A DNA stretch of 64,000 nt from Acidobacteriota bacterium (GTDB taxonomy: Bacteria > Acidobacteriota > Vicinamibacteria > Vicinamibacterales > Fen-181). Each line of letters begins with the position of its first letter. Positions within the stretch are counted from its first letter, which is position 1. This document shows positions 44,899-53,395 of this stretch, piece by piece. The stretch covers positions 18,406 through 82,405 of the forward strand of contig PMZR01000098.1 of assembly GCA_003170135.1 (NCBI GenBank), written 5' to 3'. The translations under genes and the position numbers were made by a program. The notes under the pieces are model-generated. The model was not told the DNA's origin and searched no databases. It saw only the letters and a list, made by a program, of their open reading frames with translations.

Positions 44899-45318
44899 AT
44901 GGAAGAAAGTCGCTACGGCCTGCGGGTGACGCTGACGGTCGCGTATGACGAGGCGCTGGAGCGCACGACGGCCGCGCTCAAGGCCGAAGGGTTCGGCGTG
45001 CTGACGACGATCGACGTGAAGCAGACGATCAGGCAGAAGCTCGACAAGGATTTCCGGCGCTACGTGATTCTCGGCGCGTGCAATCCGCCGCTGGCACACA
45101 GGGCGCTCACCGCGGAACTGGAAATCGGCCTCATGCTGCCCTGCAACGTGATCGTGTACGAAACGAGCCCGGGACGCGCCGTCGTCGCCGCCATGGCGCC
45201 GCTGTCGGCCCTCGGCATCGTCGGCGACAACACGGAACTCCAGGAAGTGGCGAAAGAGGCGGACGCGCGCTTGCGTCGCGCGCTGACCGGGCTCGAGGCG
45301 AATCAATGGACTACCTAG
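44899..45318 (+). CDS. DUF302 domain protein
   Basis: LTVAYDEALERTTAALKAEGFGVLTTIDVKQTIRQKLDKDFRRYVILGACNPPLAHRALTAELEIGLMLPCNVIVYE. Confidence 0.93.
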   Translation: MEESRYGLRVTLTVAYDEALERTTAALKAEGFGVLTTIDVKQTIRQKLDKDFRRYVILGACNPPLAHRALTAELEIGLMLPCNVIVYETSPGRAVVAAMAPLSALGIVGDNTELQEVAKEADARLRRALTGLEANQWTT

Positions 45319-45392
45319 CACTGTTGGCGTTCTTCGTCGCATGGTATGCGCTCAGTCGCTGGGTGCTCCCGCGCCTCGGCGTGCCGACGTGA
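45306..45392 (+). CDS. Candidate 28-aa single-TM microprotein
   Basis: Manual translation MDYLALLAFFVAWYALSRWVLPRLGVPT*; ATG overlaps the DUF302 gene end by 13 nt. Confidence 0.5.
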   Translation: MDYLALLAFFVAWYALSRWVLPRLGVPT

Positions 45393-45563
45393 GCGAGTGA
45401 TGCCTGCCGCGTCGAGTCTCGACGCGAAAAGCCGATCGAACAGGCGGATGGGGCGCGCACGCCGGGCCGGTAGACCCGGCCCTCCGCCTCCCGCCTTCCG
45501 TCCCCCGCCTCAGCCATGTCCCGCCTTCCACACGCCGTCCTCCCACCGTCATGATGGAAGAGG

Positions 45564-45857
45564 ATGAGCAAAGGACGCCTCGAAGCGTCCAGCGATGGCG
45601 TGATCGCGATCCTGATCACGATCATGGTCCTGGAGCTGAGAGTCCCGCGCGGGTCGGATTGGACCGCGCTGCGCCCGCTGCTGCCGGTGTTCCTCACCTA
45701 CGTCCTGAGCTTCGTCTTCCTCGGCATCTACTGGAACAACATCGAGATGCGCGAGAGCTATCAAACGGCGAGCGCACGCATCGACTGCCTCGCGCGTTAT
45801 TCCAATTTCCGCCGCTTCCAGATTACAACCGACGAAGTGATCAAGAGGCCCGAGTAG
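45564..45857 (+). pseudogene. Truncated TMEM175/DUF1211-like channel gene
   Basis: SKGRLEASSDGVIAILITIMVLELRVP...LLPVFLTYVLSFVFLGIYWNN, then ends; family normally has more TM helices and an FSD motif (SSD here). Confidence 0.5.
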
Positions 45858-45926
45858 CCGCGGCCCGGTTGCGCGAGGCTCCGCTGCCGGACGGTCGAAT
45901 CCAAACCGAACGCCAGGGCACCCGCG

Positions 45927-48497
45927 CTACGGCTTGCGCGTCAGCGTCGTCGCCGGCCGGCTCGTGTATTTGACGATTTCGAACCACAGCAGGCTGAGGA
46001 ACGCCGCCCCCGCGCACAGCAGGACGTCGTGAAACTCCAGGCGTGAGAAGCGGAACAGGTTCGTGAGGAACGGCACGTAGAGCACGAGCGCCAGCACGCC
46101 GAGCGCGAGGCCGGACACCCACCACAGCGCCGCGTTCCAGCGGCCCAGCGTCGAGAAAATGATGCCGGACCAGGTCCGGTTGCCGAAGATCAGGCCGACG
46201 TTCGCGAACACCAGCGTCGTGAACGCCATGGCGCGCGCCGCAAACTCCGAGCGGCCGGAGCGCAGCGTCAGCCAGAAGACGAGCATCTCGGCGACCAGCA
46301 CGCTCGTCCCTTGCACCAACCCCACCATCACCATGCGGCGCCCCAGGAGCGGGCGCCCCGGATCGCGCGGCGGCCGCCGCATGACATCCACCTCCTCCGG
46401 CTCGGCCTCGAAGACGACCGAGCAGGCGGGGTCGATGATGAGTTCGAGAAAGACGATGTGCACGGGGAGCAGGATGAGCGGCCAGCGGAAGACCACCGGC
46501 AGCAGCGACAACCCGGCGATCGGGACGTGGATGGCGAAAATGTAGGTCATCGCCTTCTTCAGGTTGTCGAAGATGCGGCGGCCGAGGCGCACGGCTTTCA
46601 CGATCGACGAGAAATCATCGTCGAGCAGGACCAGCGCCGAGGACTCACGGGCGACGTCGCTGCCGCGCCCGCCCATCGCGATCCCGATGTGCGCCGCCTT
46701 GAGCGCCGGCGCATCGTTCACGCCGTCGCCGGTCATCGCGACGATCTCGCCGTTCGCCATCAACGCGGTGACGATGCGCAGCTTCTGCTCGGGCACGACG
46801 CGCGCGAAGATGTTCACCTTGGCGATGCGCCGCCGCAACGCTTCATCGTCGAGCGCGTCCAGCTCGGGCCCGGTGATGGACTCGTCACGCGGCTCGAGGC
46901 CGATCTGCGCGGCGATGTTCTGCGCGGTGCCGGGGTAATCGCCGGTGATCATCACGACGCGAATCCCCGCCTCGTAGCATTCGCGGATCGCGGCGGGCAC
47001 CGCGGGACGAATCGGGTCGGCCAGGCCGAGCAGCCCCAGGAACTCGAAGGTGTAGTCGTGCTGCTCGGGCGGCAGCGGACGCTGCGGGCGGAACCGCGCC
47101 CTGGCGACGGCCAGAAGCCGCAGGCCTTCGCTGGCCATCGACGTGACCGGCCCGTGCAATTCGGCGACGCGCGCGGCGCTCAGGTGGCACAGGTCGAAGA
47201 TCGCTTCCGGCGCGCCCTTGGCCGCGATGACGTAGTCCGCCCCGTCTCGCGACTTCCAGACCTGCGACATCGCCAGCAGCGACTTCGACAGCGGGTATTC
47301 GCGCACCAGCGTCCAGTCGCCGTGCAAGTGCTCGGTCTGGGCCAGGTCGCGGAAGCCGAGATCGCGGAACGCCTTTTCCATCGGATCGAAGGGATCGAGC
47401 CGGCTCGCCAGGATGCCGAACTCGACCACCTCGTGGAACGCTTCCGGCAGCCCCCGCGGCCGGTCGGCCACGCGCATGTCCACGTCGCGCCCGTTCGCGT
47501 AGATCCTGGCGACCGACATGCGGTTCTGCGTCAGCGTCCCGGTCTTGTCCACGCACAGAACCGTCGCCGCGCCGAGTGTCTCCACCGCAGCGGTTTGTCG
47601 CGTGAGCACCTGGCTCTTCGAAAGCCTCCATGCGCCGAGCGCCATGAAGATCGTCAGGACGACCGGGAATTCCTCGGGGAGGATGGCCATCGCCATCGTG
47701 ATGCCGGCCAGGATGCCGTTCAGCCAGTTCCGCTGCGTGAAGCCGTAGATGATGATGACGGCGGCACACAGAGCGAGGCCGACGACGGCGAGCGTCCGCA
47801 CGAGGTGCTGCGTTTCCCGTTCGAGAAGGGTCTCCTCCTGCATCACCTGCTCGAGCGCGCGCCCGATCTTGCCGAGCTCGGTTCGCGATCCGGTTGCATG
47901 AACCCGCGCAACCCCCTGGCCCGACACAATCAAGGTGCCGGAGAAGACGAACGGCAGGTCGTCGCCCCCCGGCCGGCCGAACGGTGTCTTGCCGTCCCAC
48001 GGCTGCTTGCGCACCGGGACCGATTCGCCCGTGAGCAGCGATTCATCGACCGACAGGTTCGCCGAGTCGAGATCGATCGCGTCGGCCGGCACCCGGTCGC
48101 CCTCGCTGAGCAGCACGATGTCGTCGACCACCACGTCCCGGCCGGAGATGCGCTTCCGCTCGCCGCCGCGAATGACGAGCGCGCGCGGGCTCGACAGATC
48201 GCGCAGCGCCTCCAGCGCGCGCTCCGTCTTGCGCGTCTGGTAGAGCGTGATGCCCATGACGACGACGACGAACGCGAGCAGGAAGAGCGCTTCCTCGAGG
48301 TCCCCGAGCAGCAGGTAGATGATGCCGCTGCCGAGCAGCAGCAGGAACATCGGCTCGCGGACGACTTCGAGCGCGATCGCGAGCACGCTGCGCGGCTTGG
48401 TGGACGGGAGATCGTTGTAGCCGTCCGCGCGCAGCCGGTCGGCCGCCTGTTCGTCGGTCAAGCCGACGATCGCGCTGGCATCGAAGGTGTCGGTCAT
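45927..48497 (-). CDS. Cation-translocating P-type ATPase (P2-like)
   Basis: DKTGTLTQNRMSVARIY, TGESVPVRK, MTGDGVNDAPALKAAHIGIAMGGRGSDVARE; N- and C-terminal cation ATPase domains. Confidence 0.95.
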   Translation of the reverse strand: MTDTFDASAIVGLTDEQAADRLRADGYNDLPSTKPRSVLAIALEVVREPMFLLLLGSGIIYLLLGDLEEALFLLAFVVVVMGITLYQTRKTERALEALRDLSSPRALVIRGGERKRISGRDVVVDDIVLLSEGDRVPADAIDLDSANLSVDESLLTGESVPVRKQPWDGKTPFGRPGGDDLPFVFSGTLIVSGQGVARVHATGSRTELGKIGRALEQVMQEETLLERETQHLVRTLAVVGLALCAAVIIIYGFTQRNWLNGILAGITMAMAILPEEFPVVLTIFMALGAWRLSKSQVLTRQTAAVETLGAATVLCVDKTGTLTQNRMSVARIYANGRDVDMRVADRPRGLPEAFHEVVEFGILASRLDPFDPMEKAFRDLGFRDLAQTEHLHGDWTLVREYPLSKSLLAMSQVWKSRDGADYVIAAKGAPEAIFDLCHLSAARVAELHGPVTSMASEGLRLLAVARARFRPQRPLPPEQHDYTFEFLGLLGLADPIRPAVPAAIRECYEAGIRVVMITGDYPGTAQNIAAQIGLEPRDESITGPELDALDDEALRRRIAKVNIFARVVPEQKLRIVTALMANGEIVAMTGDGVNDAPALKAAHIGIAMGGRGSDVARESSALVLLDDDFSSIVKAVRLGRRIFDNLKKAMTYIFAIHVPIAGLSLLPVVFRWPLILLPVHIVFLELIIDPACSVVFEAEPEEVDVMRRPPRDPGRPLLGRRMVMVGLVQGTSVLVAEMLVFWLTLRSGRSEFAARAMAFTTLVFANVGLIFGNRTWSGIIFSTLGRWNAALWWVSGLALGVLALVLYVPFLTNLFRFSRLEFHDVLLCAGAAFLSLLWFEIVKYTSRPATTLTRKP

Positions 48498-48647
48498 GCT
48501 CGATGTGCCGGACGTGCAGATGCGGGGTGGGCCCGCCGGGCGAAGGACCCTTCAGGATAGCGTAGGAATGGCCCGGCAAACCGTGCGAATGGATCTCACA
48601 AACGAACTATCTGCGGCCTGGAGCCGGGCCGGGGTGAGTGCCCCTGT

Positions 48648-49847
48648 TCAGACCGTCGGCGTGCTGTCGGTCGCCGGATCGTAGGTGCAGAAGGGCTCCG
48701 CTTCCATGTAGTCGCCGGTTTCCGAGAAGGCCCGCGCGCGGCACCCGGCACAGATGGCCTCGTAGCGGCAGGCGCCGCACTTGCCGAGGTAGGCGGTGGG
48801 CGTGCGCAGGCGCTCGAAGACGGGCGACGAGGCCCAGATCTCCGAGAACGGGCGCTCGCGCGTGCTGCCGGCGCTGACCGGCAGGTACCCGCACGGATAC
48901 ACCTCGCCGACGTTCGAGACGAAGCAGACCGACGTGCCGGCCAGACACCCGCGCGTCATCGTCGACAGCGGCCGTCCGCCGGCCGGATCCGGCGCCGCCT
49001 TCAGCCGGGTGCCGTGCGCGATGAACGGGGTGCTGCGGTCGCCCTGCTTCCGCTCCTCGATGATGCGTTGGGCACGGACGCGGAAGTAGTGCGGCGCGCA
49101 CGTCGCCTTCAGGTCGATGCCGCACGTCTTCGACTGATCGTAGAACCAGTGGAGGACGCGCTCGTATTCGTCGGCCGGGAGCATCTCGCGGTCGGCAATC
49201 GTCACGCCGCAGCCGACGGGCACGAGCATAAAGATGTGCAGCGCGTCGGCGCCGATCGACATGGCGAGATCGAGCAGGCGCGGCAGTTCCTGCACGTTGT
49301 GGCGCGCGACCGTCGAGTTGACCTGGATCGACACGCCCTCGTCTCGCAGGTGCCGCAGGCCCTCGAGCGCGCGGGCGTGCGAGCCGGGCAGGCGCCGGAA
49401 GGCATCGTGCGTCTTTGCGACCGCGCCGTCCAGGCTGACGGCGACGCGCGAGAACCCGGTCGTGCGGATCCGCTGCGCGACGGCGCGATCCACCAGCGTG
49501 CCGTTGGTGGCGAGCGCCATCCGGAAGCCGCGATCGCGGCCGTGCGCGGCGAGGTCGAAGATGTCGGCCCGGTACAGCGGTTCGCCGCCCGAGAGAATGA
49601 GCACCGGCCTGGTGACCTCGGCCAGCTGATCGATCAGGCGGATGCCCTCGTCTGTCGTCAGCTCGCTCTGCGAGCGTTCGGTCTCGGGAATCGCGCGGCA
49701 GTGCTGGCAGCGCAGGTTGCAGGCCTTCGTCGTTTCCCAGAAGACGAGCCGCAGCGGCGGGACGCCGCTGGTCGGGCGCGGCTCGGCGGCATGGCCGTGC
49801 ACGTGCGGGTCGTCGTGTCCCCTACCGTGAAGATTGGGGGCCGTCAT
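48648..49847 (-). CDS. Radical SAM/SPASM protein (NirJ/Ahb-like)
   Basis: WETTKACNLRCQHCRA (CxxxCxxC), LILSGGEPLYR; C-terminal SPASM cysteines CLAGTSVCFVSNVGEVYPCG...CGACRYEAICAGCRARAF. Confidence 0.9.
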   Translation of the reverse strand: MTAPNLHGRGHDDPHVHGHAAEPRPTSGVPPLRLVFWETTKACNLRCQHCRAIPETERSQSELTTDEGIRLIDQLAEVTRPVLILSGGEPLYRADIFDLAAHGRDRGFRMALATNGTLVDRAVAQRIRTTGFSRVAVSLDGAVAKTHDAFRRLPGSHARALEGLRHLRDEGVSIQVNSTVARHNVQELPRLLDLAMSIGADALHIFMLVPVGCGVTIADREMLPADEYERVLHWFYDQSKTCGIDLKATCAPHYFRVRAQRIIEERKQGDRSTPFIAHGTRLKAAPDPAGGRPLSTMTRGCLAGTSVCFVSNVGEVYPCGYLPVSAGSTRERPFSEIWASSPVFERLRTPTAYLGKCGACRYEAICAGCRARAFSETGDYMEAEPFCTYDPATDSTPTV

Positions 49848-49957
49848 GGGTCTCCACCCGGCCGCGCCGACACGCGACGCGACCTCGAATTCTGGTTGGA
49901 CGTCCGGCCCTGCGCCGACGCGCCGGGCCGTCAGATGGTCGATCGGGCCCGCGTGGA

Positions 49958-50197
49958 TTACGCCACTTCGACCAGGATCATACGCGCCACCGACGGTTCA
50001 ACCGCCAGCTCGGTCTGGTCGCACTCGAAGACGAACCCGGGGAACCGCTGCAGCAACCGCACGCTCGCGCCCGGCGTGACGCCAAGCGCTGCCAGGCGGT
50101 CCGCCCGCGCGAGATCGTCGCTCGCCACCCGCACGACAACGCCTCGATCGCCCGGTCGCAGGGAATTCAGTCGGCGAATCACGTCAAAACGACACAC
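49958..50197 (-). CDS. feoA: FeoA domain protein
   Basis: LNSLRPGDRGVVVRVASDDLARADRLAALGVTPGASVRLLQRFPGFVFECDQTELAVEPSVARMILVE. GTG start at 50197 inferred, overlapping feoB end. Confidence 0.88.
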   Translation of the reverse strand: MCRFDVIRRLNSLRPGDRGVVVRVASDDLARADRLAALGVTPGASVRLLQRFPGFVFECDQTELAVEPSVARMILVEVA

Positions 50198-51968
50198 GGA
50201 GGAAGTGAAGGACATAATTGAGCGCAACGCCCGTTGAAAGCGCAACGATGGTGATGAAGGTCAGCATCGTCAGGCCCACCCGGACACCCTGTTCGCGAAT
50301 GATCATCAGCAGGTTGGCGACACACGGAACGAAGAGCGTCATGACCGTCAGCGCGATGACCGCCTGCACGCTCGACAGCGTGCCGGCATGGGCCATCTGG
50401 TACAGACCCGCCGCGCCGTAATCGCGGCGAAGAAACCCCATCACGAAGACCTGGGCCGCGCCTGCCGGCAGGCCCAGCAGGCCCGTGACGACCGGCCGCG
50501 CCACCGCCACGACGAGTTTCAGCGCGCCCGTCCGATCGAGCAGGAACAGCAGCACGGTGCCGATGAGGAAGAGCGGCACCGCTTCGCCCAGGTACCAGCG
50601 CACGCGCATCACCGTCTTGCGCAGCAGGTTGCGCATCGACGGCAGCCGGATGGGCGGTAGCTCCAGGATGAAGTCCGACCGGTCGCCGGAGAGGACGCGC
50701 GCCGCGAGAAATCCGACCAGGAACATCTGCGCGACGACCACGCCAAACAGCGTCAGCAACGCCGCGAACGAGATGCCGCCCAGGATGCCGAGGATCGTGG
50801 CGAGCTGGGCCGAACACGGGATGCCGAGCGCCAGCAGGAGGATGGCAATCAGCCGCTCCTTGCGCGACCCGAGGATCCGCGTCGTCATCGTGGCCATCGT
50901 GTCGCAGCCCAGGCCGAGGACCATCGGCAGGACGGCCTTGCCGTTCAGCCCCATCATCCGGAAGATCCGATCGCAGAAGATCGCCAGCCGCGGGATGTAG
51001 CCGCTGTCCTCGAGCCAGCCGAACATCAGGAAGAAGGTCGTCACCACCGGCAGCACGATCCCGATGGCGTAGGTGAGGCCCATCGTGATGAGGCCGTACT
51101 GGCCGACGAGCAGGTCCCGGACGAACGCAATCGGCACCAAGCGCGTGACCAGCGCAATCGCGGCGGGATTCACGATGCCGGCGAACAGATCGTGCTCGAT
51201 CAGGCGCACCAGCGTCTGGGCGCCGAAGACGCCGACGAAGAGGTACAGCAGGTACAGCACGCCAGCGAGGATCGGCAGGCCGGTCAGCGGCTGCCGCACG
51301 GCACGGCCGATCGCCTCCTGGATCCGCGGCGAGACGTGCGGCCGGATGGCGCGCACGCGCTCGCTGTATTCGTGCGCCCAGGAGGCCGCATCGGAATCGG
51401 CCGGCACCGCGACGACGCTGGCATGGCCGAGCGCGCGCCTGAGGTCGGCCAGGCCGCGGCCCTCGGTGGCCACCGTCTCGACGACCGGCACGCCCAGATC
51501 CGCGCGCAACTGCCGGGCGTCGATGTCGATTCCCCGCGACCGGGCCTCGTCGCTCATGTTCAGCACGAGGACCATCGGCCGGCCGCATCGCGCGATCTGC
51601 CAGGTGAGCATGAGCGCGCGGCGGATGTTGCGCGCGTCGGCCACCTGCACCACGACGTCGGCCTGGCCGCTGGTAATGATGGCCCGCGTGATCTGTTCGT
51701 CCTCGCTCAGCACACCCTCGAGCGCGTTGACGCCCGGGGTGTCGATGAGATCGCAGACCTCGTTGCCGACCAGCGCACGGCCCTGCGTCAGGGCGACCGT
51801 CGTTCCCGGGTAGTTCGACACCACGGCATAACGACCGGTCAGCCGGCCGAACAGGGCGCTCTTGCCCACGTTCGGGTTGCCGACGAGCGCGAGCCGTCGA
51901 GGTCGGGCGCGCAGCGTCAACAGCGGTTCGGAAGAGATGGTAGAAGGAGAACTGCGGGAACGCCGCAT
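50184..51968 (-). CDS. feoB: Ferrous iron transporter FeoB
   Basis: ALVGNPNVGKSALFGRLTGRYAVVSNYPGTTV; DTPGVNAL; membrane Gate motifs (GYIPRLAIFCDR, GLGCDTMATMTTRIL, GIPCSAQLATILGILGG). Confidence 0.95.
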   Translation of the reverse strand: MRRSRSSPSTISSEPLLTLRARPRRLALVGNPNVGKSALFGRLTGRYAVVSNYPGTTVALTQGRALVGNEVCDLIDTPGVNALEGVLSEDEQITRAIITSGQADVVVQVADARNIRRALMLTWQIARCGRPMVLVLNMSDEARSRGIDIDARQLRADLGVPVVETVATEGRGLADLRRALGHASVVAVPADSDAASWAHEYSERVRAIRPHVSPRIQEAIGRAVRQPLTGLPILAGVLYLLYLFVGVFGAQTLVRLIEHDLFAGIVNPAAIALVTRLVPIAFVRDLLVGQYGLITMGLTYAIGIVLPVVTTFFLMFGWLEDSGYIPRLAIFCDRIFRMMGLNGKAVLPMVLGLGCDTMATMTTRILGSRKERLIAILLLALGIPCSAQLATILGILGGISFAALLTLFGVVVAQMFLVGFLAARVLSGDRSDFILELPPIRLPSMRNLLRKTVMRVRWYLGEAVPLFLIGTVLLFLLDRTGALKLVVAVARPVVTGLLGLPAGAAQVFVMGFLRRDYGAAGLYQMAHAGTLSSVQAVIALTVMTLFVPCVANLLMIIREQGVRVGLTMLTFITIVALSTGVALNYVLHFLRVSF

Positions 51969-52005
51969 ATATGAGCTCAAACGCAAACGGAGTGCCACGT
52001 GATTT

Positions 52006-52020
52006 TGCGAATCATTCTCA
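52006..52020 (-). promoter_or_regulatory. Fur-box-like palindrome upstream of feoB
   Basis: TGCGAATcATTCTCA (7-1-7 layout) 38 nt upstream of feoB ATG; matches 12 of 14 arm positions of TGATAATnATTATCA. Confidence 0.7.
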
Positions 52021-52272
52021 AAGTTACGCACAAACTCTGCGCCGGAGTGACGGTTTCCCGCCAAGGTCGGCCGCAGCCGTGCTCCGTGACGAACGCCCCT
52101 GACCTCCGGCCCTCTGGCAACCGATTCAGCAGGAACGTTGGGATTATACACGAACTAGGACTGGAAGTGTCGGGGTTGCGGAAGGCAGGCAGAGGCAAGA
52201 CTGGACGTGGTCCAGTTTCTGTTCGCAGCACCGCGGCTCGACGCGTCGACTTCCCGGAGGCGCCCCGCCAGT

Positions 52273-52548
52273 TCAGCCGACGCGGAGGCGTGGCGCCTGC
52301 TCGGCCCAGCGCGCTCTCATCATCTCGTAGGCGAGCCAGCACAAGGCAGACCCGGCAACGACGCCCAGGGGAAACAGGAAGAACACGAAGATCCCCGAGT
52401 ACGGGTTGCCCCCGCCACCACCGGTTACGAGCATTGCGAGCAGCGCCAGTACGAACAGCACGCTGTCGAAAATCAGCAGGAAGCCGACCACGCCGACTGC
52501 CAGCCAGAAGACGTCGGCGACGCGTGGAGATACGCGAAGAGCGAGCAT
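52273..52548 (-). CDS. Small membrane protein, hypothetical
   Basis: MLALRVSPRVADVFWLAVGVVGFLLIFDSVLFVLALLAMLVTGGGGGNPYSGIFVFFLFPLGVVAGSALCWLAYEMMR; two to three TM helices. Confidence 0.6.
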   Translation of the reverse strand: MLALRVSPRVADVFWLAVGVVGFLLIFDSVLFVLALLAMLVTGGGGGNPYSGIFVFFLFPLGVVAGSALCWLAYEMMRARWAEQAPRLRVG

Positions 52549-52680
52549 CCCTTCCTCCCGGCCATTGAATGTCGTCGGATTTGCCGGGGTATCGCAATCC
52601 GCATGCCGGCGCGTTTGTGGGCGCTTTTCGCCGTTTCACGGGGCGGGCGGAGACCCGTAGCCGGGAAGCCGGCGGTCCGA

Positions 52681-52728
52681 GACCCCGGACCCCGGACTCC
52701 GGACTTCGGACTTCGGACTTCGGACGCG
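52681..52728. repeat. 7-bp-period repeat (GGACTTC family)
   Basis: gaccccggaccccggactccggacttcggacttcggacttcggacgcg, next to stop of the barrel remnant. Confidence 0.85.
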
Positions 52729-52734
52729 TTGTTC

Positions 52735-53170
52735 TCAGAAGATATGCATCATGCGAACCCAGAACGCGTTGGCGGTGTAGGGGCGGTTCCCGTAGCCGAG
52801 CAGGACGATGCCGGGAAGTATGACCTGGTCCTCGATCTGCGAGCCGAGCGCGAAGTCGCTCACCGTGTAGCGTTCGTACGAGTACATGAACCCCGCCGCG
52901 ATGTTGCAGCGCAGGAAGTAGCGCAGGTCCAGCATCAGCGTGTGCCAGCGGTTCAGGATCGGTGGCAACTGCTGCGGGGCGGCCAGTGACGAGCCGACGG
53001 CAAAGGTGTAGGGCGAATCCGCCCGGTTGTTCGTCGATCTCGGCGGCCGCCATGCCGGTGAACGTCTTGATCTTCGTCTTGTCGCCGCCGCCATCGACGT
53101 GCGCCTTGCCAGGGCCGTGACAGGTTTCGCACCCGTGCTGCGCCGCCGTCGCGCACGCACCACGCCACAA
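52735..53170 (-). pseudogene. Collapsed remnant: cytochrome c fragment joined out of frame to MtrB/PioB-like C-terminus
   Basis: Frame 1: HGCETCHGPGKAHVDGGGDKTKIKTFTGMAAAEID (CxxCH). After a frame change near 53025: SPYTFAVGSSLAAPQQLPPILNRWHTLMLDLRYFLRCNIAAGFMYSYERYTVSDFALGSQIEDQVILPGIVLLGYGNRPYTANAFWVRMMHIF*. Confidence 0.72.
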
Positions 53171-53341
53171 CCCGCGTGCGGACGCGGATGTAAACGGCAA
53201 GACGTTGATTATTCGGAGGTTCGAGGCCAGCTCGGCTCGATCACGCGCGCGTCACGCCGCGCCGCACGCGACGGGCGCGGCCCGCGAATTGTCGCGCTCG
53301 GTGGGTTATGCGGGAGGTGAGAAAAGTGGAAGGAAGCGTCC

Positions 53342-53370
53342 AAGGAGAGGCCCCCGCGGGGCCTCTCCTT
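53342..53370 (-). terminator. Perfect 13-bp hairpin just 3' of the MtrB/PioB-like gene
   Basis: aaggagaggcccc-cgc-ggggcctctcctt, 26 nt past the stop at 53396. Confidence 0.75.
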
Positions 53371-53395
53371 CACGCCTGCCGGCAGATGCAAGCAG

